Assembly (NCBI GenBank): GCA_964528305.1
Contig: CAZGSD010000019.1
Span: forward strand, 1 to 11,556
Direction of reading: 5' to 3'
DNA length: 11,556 nucleotides
DNA from: CAZGSD01 sp964528305
Lineage (GTDB): Bacteria; Patescibacteriota; Gracilibacteria; UBA1369
This document shows positions 7,314 to 11,556 of the stretch, piece by piece. The notes beneath the pieces were generated by a model. It was not told the origin of the DNA. It searched no databases and saw only the letters and a list, made by a program, of their open reading frames with translations. The translations under genes were made by a program, and so were the position numbers. Every line of letters starts with the position of its first letter. Position 1 is the first letter of the stretch.

Positions 7314-7862
7314 TTATTTTTTCCCTCCTTTTTCAATTTTATCCTCCCAATCATCTTCTCTCTCTTCATCATGAAATTTTTCAGGTTTTTCAATTTTTTC
7401 CAATTTATCCATTCTTTCCTGCTTTTCTTTAACATCCAAAACTTTCTCACGTTTCTCCATTTCAGACTTCAGAGGTTTTTCCCATTCCTTAGGCTGGAAA
7501 GGTCTCACCCCATTTTCTTTTAAAATAGCCTGAACTTTTTCCCAATCACCAGCTTCTTTAGCTGCATTCAATGCCTTTCGCACATCATCTGGCAAATCTT
7601 TAATATCTCTAAAATGTTCAAGATGTTTCACCATTTTTACCACCTGTCCAAAAGGGAAATTAGGAAATTTTTTATGCAAATCCTGCATCTTATCACGTAA
7701 CTTCTCCATTCGATGTTTGATCATTTTGACCATAGGAGGACGTCCCCCGGATTTATCCACGGGCTTTTTATCGACCCTATCAAACTCAGTGGCACCAACC
7801 ACTGAAGCACCTAGCATAACAGTAACAATAGCCCCAATTCCCAAACGCTCAATCATTTTCAT
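7314..7862 (-). CDS. Small secreted, highly charged helical protein of unknown function
   Basis: A 182-residue protein I cannot assign to a named family. Residues 1-24 are a signal peptide with a VGA|TE cleavage site. The mature part is rich in Lys, Glu and Met/His (M44, M47, H50, M52, M59, H63, M77, H80, H83) and is predicted helical. Residues about 91-121 contain DDVRKAL, AAKEAGDWEKVQAIL and ENGVRP, a helical-hairpin-like motif I associate with secreted proteins of CPR and related bacteria. The C-terminal 55 residues are a disordered-looking tail of EK-rich repeats. It lies 68 bases downstream of the candidate anti-sigma gene and ends the unit before the terminator. Small exported helical proteins beside envelope-stress regulators (CpxP, ZraP) suggest a stress or metal-related role by analogy only. 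AGAAG just before the ATG may act as a weak ribosome binding site. Confidence 0.8.
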   Translation of the reverse strand: MKMIERLGIGAIVTVMLGASVVGATEFDRVDKKPVDKSGGRPPMVKMIKHRMEKLRDKMQDLHKKFPNFPFGQVVKMVKHLEHFRDIKDLPDDVRKALNAAKEAGDWEKVQAILKENGVRPFQPKEWEKPLKSEMEKREKVLDVKEKQERMDKLEKIEKPEKFHDEEREDDWEDKIEKGGKK

Positions 7863-7930
7863 TGTTCTTCTGGTTAAAATTTATTTTAGATAAGTTGATC
7901 AACCCCTCACAATTTCCAATACACATCTAA

Positions 7931-8677
7931 TTATATTTTTCTTACACCCTTTTTATACACCTTCTCTCCATGCTCTGGTAAACGCTTTTTCCAACGCATA
8001 TCCACAGCTTCAAAAGTATCATCATCCAATTGGCGCCCCTTCAGTATAACCATATCATTGTATTGCAAATGATTCATCTGAGATGGATGTTCAGCTTCCA
8101 CATCTACTCGCACCTCCCAATCACGCCCATGCAAATCTTCTGCCTGTATCAGATTCGGCGCCAACAAACCACGCACCTTTACTGGCAGCAATCCCACTTC
8201 CGGCCTATCAAAACGCAACCATCTCCGCCGCTCCATAACCTGATAAGCCGGCACGTGATCTAATAAAACCGCATCCAATCTAGCCCCTCCCTGGACAGCA
8301 TAAATCACGCCACCCAAACCAATCGATAGGACAACAATCACCACCATCACTATCACCGGCCTATAAACATATCCACGCTCAGTCCGGAAAAACAACCAAT
8401 AAGCAATTATCCCCATCAACAACATCAACACCATCCACATCCACGGCATCAAATCCAACAACCACCCCATTCGCCCATCTCTCGACATCAAAACCCAATC
8501 CCAATCCAAAGACCCTAATTGTTGAAAAACCATAGCCATCGCCACCCCTCCAATCATAACAACACCGATCAAAAGCAGGATCAGCCCACCCCCCATCAAC
8601 ATAAACTGCCAACGAGGACGAGGGCGCACCATCCCCGCTCGAATTTTTTCCAAAATGTTTATCCTGATGTCACTCAT
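7931..8677 (-). CDS. Three-helix membrane protein coupled to the sigma factor; candidate anti-sigma factor
   Basis: A 248-residue membrane protein. A basic cytoplasmic head (1-24, with ILEKIRAGMVRPRPRW) precedes three membrane helices at about 25-50, 73-97 and 106-128. A soluble domain of about 115 residues (131-248) would lie outside the membrane. It contains VKVRGLL, VRVDVEAEH and DMVILKGRQLDDDTFEAVDM, a beta-rich pattern that could be an OB-like fold. Its ATG overlaps the sigma-factor stop in ATGA (8674-8677), so the two are translationally coupled, the usual arrangement for a sigma factor and its membrane regulator. No zinc-finger ZAS motif (HxxxCxxC) is present in the head, so it is not a classical anti-sigma factor. 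The regulatory role rests on context and topology. Trp- and Met-rich helices are notable. Confidence 0.8.
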   Translation of the reverse strand: MSDIRINILEKIRAGMVRPRPRWQFMLMGGGLILLLIGVVMIGGVAMAMVFQQLGSLDWDWVLMSRDGRMGWLLDLMPWMWMVLMLLMGIIAYWLFFRTERGYVYRPVIVMVVIVVLSIGLGGVIYAVQGGARLDAVLLDHVPAYQVMERRRWLRFDRPEVGLLPVKVRGLLAPNLIQAEDLHGRDWEVRVDVEAEHPSQMNHLQYNDMVILKGRQLDDDTFEAVDMRWKKRLPEHGEKVYKKGVRKI

Positions 8678-9321
8678 ATATTTAACAAATTAACCTGATT
8701 CATTTTTTCCTTAAATTGATCTTTGGCGCGAGCTATCATCACTCCCACGGTTCCCAATGGTTTTTTCAAAATATCTCCTATCTCCTGATAATCATACCCA
8801 TCCAAATATCTTAAAATTAAAATTTCCCGATAAGCCGGCGACATCAAAGCCAAAACTTCACGCACCCCAACCGCCAACTCCCCTCGCACAGCCTGACCAA
8901 AAACATCATCCTCAGCAGCCAACAAATTGATCAAAGAAGCTTCTCCCTCTTCACCATTCTCCAGGCTAACCGTATAATGCTTCTTCTGCTTGCGCAAAAA
9001 ATTCAACGCTTCATTATGGGCAATTCGATAAACCCAGCTGACAAAAGTGAATCGCGGATTAAATGATTCCAGATTACGATAAACCTTAATCATAGTTTCC
9101 TGCAGCACATCTTCAGCCAAAGCCTGATTCACCCCCAAAAACCACCTCAGATATCGCAGCAACCTAGCCTGATATTTTTCAATAATCAAAGCAAAATTTT
9201 CCCCATCGCGCAGGGACATTTGCACCAACTCGGCATCCGACCAGCCACCCACCTGTATATCTGGACCGGTCTGGCCCGCACTTTCCCCTGGCAATGTTTT
9301 TGGCAAAATTACTACTTCCAT
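8674..9321 (-). CDS. ECF-type RNA polymerase sigma factor
   Basis: A 215-residue sigma70-family protein with only regions 2 and 4, hence ECF group. Region 2 (about 42-114) has the usual SDAELVQ lead-in (28-34), the DVLQET core-binding helix (71-76), and FVSWVYRIAHNEALNFLR (93-110) for -10 recognition. Region 4 (about 153-206) holds SPAYREILILRYLDGYDYQEIGD and the recognition-helix segment GTVGVMIARAK. A Gly/Pro-containing extension of about 26 residues precedes region 2. I chose the ATG at 9321; a TTG four codons upstream (9333) stays open but is a poorer start. It leads the leftward unit with the coupled membrane protein and the small secreted protein, and probably directs transcription in response to an envelope signal. 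Its targets are unknown; the cohesin/dockerin genes downstream are obvious candidates. Confidence 0.94.
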   Translation of the reverse strand: MEVVILPKTLPGESAGQTGPDIQVGGWSDAELVQMSLRDGENFALIIEKYQARLLRYLRWFLGVNQALAEDVLQETMIKVYRNLESFNPRFTFVSWVYRIAHNEALNFLRKQKKHYTVSLENGEEGEASLINLLAAEDDVFGQAVRGELAVGVREVLALMSPAYREILILRYLDGYDYQEIGDILKKPLGTVGVMIARAKDQFKEKMNQVNLLNI

Positions 9322-9349
9322 TGTTCTATACAACCAGAAAATCCCATTT

Positions 9350-9378
9350 ATTACAAAACAATCACCCCAAAATCACAA
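9350..9378 (-). promoter_or_regulatory. Possible promoter for the sigma-factor unit
   Basis: On the minus strand TTGTGA (9378-9373) and TGTAAT (9355-9350) are spaced by 17 bases, matching consensus at 4 and 5 of 6 bases. Transcription would begin near 9343, just upstream of the ATG at 9321. No GGAAC-type ECF box was seen, so autoregulation is not evident here. Confidence 0.3.
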
Positions 9379-9382
9379 AATA

Positions 9383-9410
9383 TTGCCTTAAGCATTTTCT
9401 ATGATAAACT
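9383..9410 (+). promoter_or_regulatory. Possible promoter of the tRNA-Thr gene
   Basis: TATGAT at 9400-9405 (5 of 6 bases) or the overlapping TAAACT (9405-9410) may be the -10 box. TTGCCT at 9383-9388 is a -35 candidate, 16 bases before TAAACT but only 11 before TATGAT. It lies about 50 bases upstream of the mature tRNA, back to back with the sigma-unit promoter. Confidence 0.35.
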
Positions 9411-9456
9411 CATGGCGCTAAATCGCCCTAGAATAGCAACTTTCACCAATTCACAA

Positions 9457-9532
9457 GCCGCAGTAGCTCAGTTGATAGAGCGCACCCATGGTAAGGGTGA
9501 GGTCACGGGTTTGATTCCCGTCTGTGGCTCCA
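9457..9532 (+). tRNA. tRNA-Thr (anticodon GGT), CCA encoded
   Basis: A 76-base cloverleaf folds completely. The acceptor stem pairs 9457-9463 with 9522-9528 (one G-U pair). The D arm is GCTC/GAGC, the anticodon stem CACCC/GGGTG, and the T stem ACGGG/CCCGT. The anticodon loop ATGGTAA gives GGT at 9490-9492, which reads ACC and ACU threonine codons. The discriminator is U73 and CCA is encoded (9530-9532). The anticodon arm and variable loop resemble E. coli tRNA-Thr(GGU). Two normally invariant bases differ together: position 19 is A (9475, D-loop AGTTGATA) and position 56 is U (9512, T-loop TTTGATT), so the elbow pair would be A-U instead of G-C. It is the only plus-strand gene between two leftward ones, ending 10 bases from the convergent DUF1835 gene. 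Confidence 0.95.
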
Positions 9533-9542
9533 TGAAAAATTT

Positions 9543-10319
9543 TCATTCCAAAACTTTCACCTGAAAATCTCGAATCATCCCCAACTCTCCCAAATATTCT
9601 AATTTGCGCTCTTTTATCAATTTCCGCATTCTCCAAGCAACATAATCCTCATTAACCTTAAAAGTGGCCTCAGCATAAATCGTAGCCATAATTTTTGCTG
9701 CCGCACAATAATCTTTCCCACATAATTCCAAAATTCTATCATCAAAATACTTCTCTGGTGCTGATTCATATTTAAACTTCTCTTTTCTAAGCCTAAGTAG
9801 TGATTTGTCATTTAGTAATTCAGTCCAAATTTTAGCAAATTCTATTATTTCCAGTTTAGTAATTTCTCTCCGATCATTGTACAAATCTTCCATCCCACCA
9901 CTTCCCAATTCTCCAAAAGACAAAGGCCTTTCACTGTTTCCTGAAACTTTTCCAGGCATCTGAATCAAAAACACTGGCTGGTTAAAATCACCCAAGAAAG
10001 CGCATAATCTCAAAAATCCTAACTCATCATTAGCAATCTCCGCCATCCATATCACAATTGGCATCTGAAGGTTCTTCACAGCTTCTAACCTTTTAGTATC
10101 ATCCATTAATTCCGCAGATTCCTTCGCTAAAATATATTCATTATCAACCAAAACACTTTCCCACCAATCAACTCTCTGTTTCGAATTGAAATTATTAATA
10201 GGACCAACAGATAAATCATCATTAAACCGAATAATATCTTCATTCAAACTTTTTTTCTTAGTAAGAACCCCTCTCAAACACCCCGCGACAGCAGCACCAA
10301 ATACTAGATGAGTAAGCAT
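9543..10319 (-). CDS. DUF1835/DUF3658 domain-containing protein
   Basis: A 258-residue soluble protein. The N-terminus has the DUF1835 pattern: a hydrophobic first strand ending in a small-residue turn (LTHLVFGAAVAGCL, 2-15), then the RFNDDLSVGPI segment (31-41) that marks the family. The middle keeps IVIWMAE and a Cys/Phe-rich helix. The C-terminal 90 residues, with AAKIMATIYAEATFKVNEDYVAWRMRKLI followed by a LEYLGEL turn and a final strand, fit the companion DUF3658. The two domains usually occur together in proteins of this length; their biochemical function is unknown to me. There is no signal peptide or membrane helix. It lies 47 bases after the unrecognised upstream gene, in the same direction, so the two may be co-transcribed. 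It ends 10 bases from the convergent tRNA. Confidence 0.75.
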   Translation of the reverse strand: MLTHLVFGAAVAGCLRGVLTKKKSLNEDIIRFNDDLSVGPINNFNSKQRVDWWESVLVDNEYILAKESAELMDDTKRLEAVKNLQMPIVIWMAEIANDELGFLRLCAFLGDFNQPVFLIQMPGKVSGNSERPLSFGELGSGGMEDLYNDRREITKLEIIEFAKIWTELLNDKSLLRLRKEKFKYESAPEKYFDDRILELCGKDYCAAAKIMATIYAEATFKVNEDYVAWRMRKLIKERKLEYLGELGMIRDFQVKVLE

Positions 10320-10366
10320 AAATTAGTCGAGTTAAAACTATGTAAATGGTACGTTTTTATTTGTAA

Positions 10367-11410
10367 TTATTTATTACGACTTATCATATCAATCAGACCT
10401 TTTAAGAAAATTTCCATTTTATGGATATCAGCAATCATAAATTGATTATCTCTTACCCGTATTTCTAAATCATTTAATTGTTTAATCAACCTTAAAATTA
10501 ATACTTTATGCCGCTCTACATCAAGCTTAACACCATAAGACACTGCTGGATTTACATTTAAGCTGAGACAAGCTACCGCCTTTACCAGCAGATTAAATAA
10601 ACCTACTGCCGATCGACCTATATCATCGTAACTATGGGCCCTAAATACAGTGTCAAACCTATCTGCACAATACAATGCTTTAGATAAACGATAATGTACA
10701 AAAAAACCCTCCACTAAACGATCCAAACCCCCATTATACTCCACAGTAACACCTAAATCTTTAGCAACTGTTAACATTCTCTGAGTATTTAGAGACATCT
10801 TCTCGAACAATACATGATCATAAGAAATTGGCGGTGGATTATTTTGCAGAACAAATAAATGTACTGCCTCTCTTAGCAGCTGCCCCATTTTTGATCGTAT
10901 CAATTGATCGATCCTATCAGCATCATGTACTGTTTCAGCATCACCACTACCAATGCTAAGGTCACGCAACTTTCTCACATAATCATTCGCATGGTCATAG
11001 ATGCTAAACAGCCTATACAAGTCTTCATGTGAATCTACAGTAACAATATCTTGTAACGTCTGAAGTGCTTCCTCAACTCGCCTTCTATTAAGAGTAATCG
11101 GATCGACCTCTTCCGGGAGTCCTCTGACCGCTCTCATTAGAGCTACAACTCCACGACGAACCGCCTCGATGTCTCCCTCCGGTCTCGCAGATAGAGCTAT
11201 CCCCTCTAGAGCTTTTAAAATTCTTTCACTCTCATGCACTTCACCTGTATCACTAACACCTATTTGATAACCATTAATCATTAACCAATACGCACTAATA
11301 GTTCCACCTCGAATCACAGCAACTCGCGCTTCCCTCCCATCTTCACTACTCACAACTATTGGCTTTCGACCAACGCTTTCCTCACAAAATCTACGTATTG
11401 CCTCCGACAT
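10367..11410 (-). CDS. Hypothetical protein, mostly helical, unrecognised
   Basis: I do not recognise this 347-residue protein. The first 70 residues look like alternating strands (KPIVVSS, REARVAVIRGG, SAYWLMINGYQIGVS). The rest reads as amphipathic helices, including a charged coiled-coil-like end (LILRLIKQLNDLEIRVRD). No signal peptide, membrane segment, nucleotide-binding loop or metal motif is visible, so it is probably cytoplasmic. I chose the ATG at 11410. A TTG nine codons upstream (11437) falls inside a perfect TATAAT (11442-11437), which would be the -10 box, so translation from it is unlikely. The gene is followed at 47 bases by the DUF1835 protein, the only contextual clue. Confidence 0.7.
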   Translation of the reverse strand: MSEAIRRFCEESVGRKPIVVSSEDGREARVAVIRGGTISAYWLMINGYQIGVSDTGEVHESERILKALEGIALSARPEGDIEAVRRGVVALMRAVRGLPEEVDPITLNRRRVEEALQTLQDIVTVDSHEDLYRLFSIYDHANDYVRKLRDLSIGSGDAETVHDADRIDQLIRSKMGQLLREAVHLFVLQNNPPPISYDHVLFEKMSLNTQRMLTVAKDLGVTVEYNGGLDRLVEGFFVHYRLSKALYCADRFDTVFRAHSYDDIGRSAVGLFNLLVKAVACLSLNVNPAVSYGVKLDVERHKVLILRLIKQLNDLEIRVRDNQFMIADIHKMEIFLKGLIDMISRNK

Positions 11411-11436
11411 ACTTAAACAATCAAGAAATAAGAGCA

Positions 11437-11442
11437 ATTATA
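11437..11442 (-). promoter_or_regulatory. Likely -10 box for the hypothetical/DUF1835 pair
   Basis: A consensus TATAAT on the minus strand, 26 bases upstream of the ATG at 11410. The best -35 candidate, TTGACT (11470-11465), is 22 bases away, longer than usual, so the -35 is uncertain. It supports the ATG start over the upstream TTG. Confidence 0.45.
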
Positions 11443-11466
11443 ATTTAAGCACAAATAGCATAAAAG

Positions 11467-11556
11467 TCAATCAACAGTAGACGTCCTCTCCCCCCCATCC
11501 AATACATACCGCACCCCGGAACGCTGGGGAAAAGACCGATAAGCCCGAGCCTGATA
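11467..11556 (-). CDS. Possible C-terminal end of another leftward gene, cut by window edge
   Basis: From the right edge one minus-strand frame reads 29 codons, YQARAYRSFPQ then RSGVRYVLDGGERTSTVD, before TGA at 11467-11469. The residue mix looks protein-like and the position just upstream of the hypothetical gene is reasonable. The other two frames are also open here (they end further on or close by), so frame choice rests on amino-acid plausibility alone. No family can be named. Confidence 0.35.
   Translation of the reverse strand, partial: YQARAYRSFPQRSGVRYVLDGGERTSTVD

Noticed and set aside
8379..8612. Minus-strand open frame of 77 codons inside the membrane-protein gene
   Set aside because: It is a shifted frame of the three-helix protein; its Asp/Gly/Val-rich repeats only mirror the Met/Trp-rich helices.
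9532..9546. Palindrome ATGAAAAATTTTCAT between tRNA-Thr and the DUF1835 stop, as a shared terminator
   Set aside because: The stem is almost entirely A-T with no loop room and no following T-tract, so it is not a credible rho-independent terminator.
9220..9564. Plus-strand open frame of 114 codons
   Set aside because: It runs antisense to the sigma-factor start and straight through the tRNA-Thr gene; no protein-like features.
10320..10366. Promoter for the DUF1835 gene in the 47-base gap
   Set aside because: AT-rich sequence only; no paired -35 and -10 boxes at acceptable spacing.
11505..11540. CCCC...GGGG inverted repeat near the right edge
   Set aside because: Four-base arms in a GC-rich, probably coding stretch; expected by chance.
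1..11556. Recoded TGA (glycine) as in some CPR lineages
   Set aside because: TGA ends several genes at sensible places (M16, sigma factor, cohesin-like, DUF1835) and none of the recognised proteins needs read-through.

Overview
The window looks like chromosomal DNA of a Candidate Phyla Radiation (Patescibacteria) bacterium, or something close to it. This is inferred from the overall style: short spacers, weak or absent Shine-Dalgarno sites, a class B penicillin-binding protein with a large insertion before its active-site serine, and lamin-tail/cohesin/dockerin secreted proteins next to a sigma factor. TGA is used as a stop (for example in the M16 peptidase and pyrD neighbourhood), so there is no sign of the TGA=Gly code of some CPR lineages. 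I see no IS element, phage gene, CRISPR array or origin.

Layout. Positions 1-2160 (minus strand) hold an M16 zinc peptidase followed after 11 bases by pyrD, which runs off the left edge. A 108-base divergent spacer with a good sigma70-like promoter leads to a long class B PBP on the plus strand (2269-4536). It converges on rpmG (bL33), and a hairpin terminator overlaps the PBP stop codon. From 9321 down to 4581 all genes read leftward: an ECF-type sigma factor, a three-helix membrane protein overlapping it by ATGA (candidate anti-sigma factor), a small secreted, very charged protein, a strong bidirectional terminator, then a secreted LTD-cohesin-Fn3-dockerin protein, a tail-anchored cohesin-like protein and bL33. 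A plus-strand tRNA-Thr(GGT) lies at 9457-9532. Beyond it are a DUF1835/DUF3658-type protein, an unrecognised mostly helical protein, and what may be the last 29 codons of another leftward gene at the right edge. No gene-free stretch exceeds about 150 bases.

How the parts may work together. The most interesting block is 4819-9321. A sigma factor is translationally coupled to a membrane protein with a large extracytoplasmic domain. Next to it is a secreted charged protein, then a protein carrying both a cohesin-like and an intact two-loop dockerin module, then a membrane protein with a cohesin-like fold. This resembles in principle a sensor-regulated surface assembly, but the regulatory link is inferred from proximity only: a terminator separates the sigma group from the cohesin/dockerin genes. 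Two smaller items stand out. The tRNA-Thr replaces the near-universal G19-C56 tertiary pair by A19-U56. PyrD has a class 2 (quinone-type) body but a cysteine where class 2 enzymes carry the catalytic serine.
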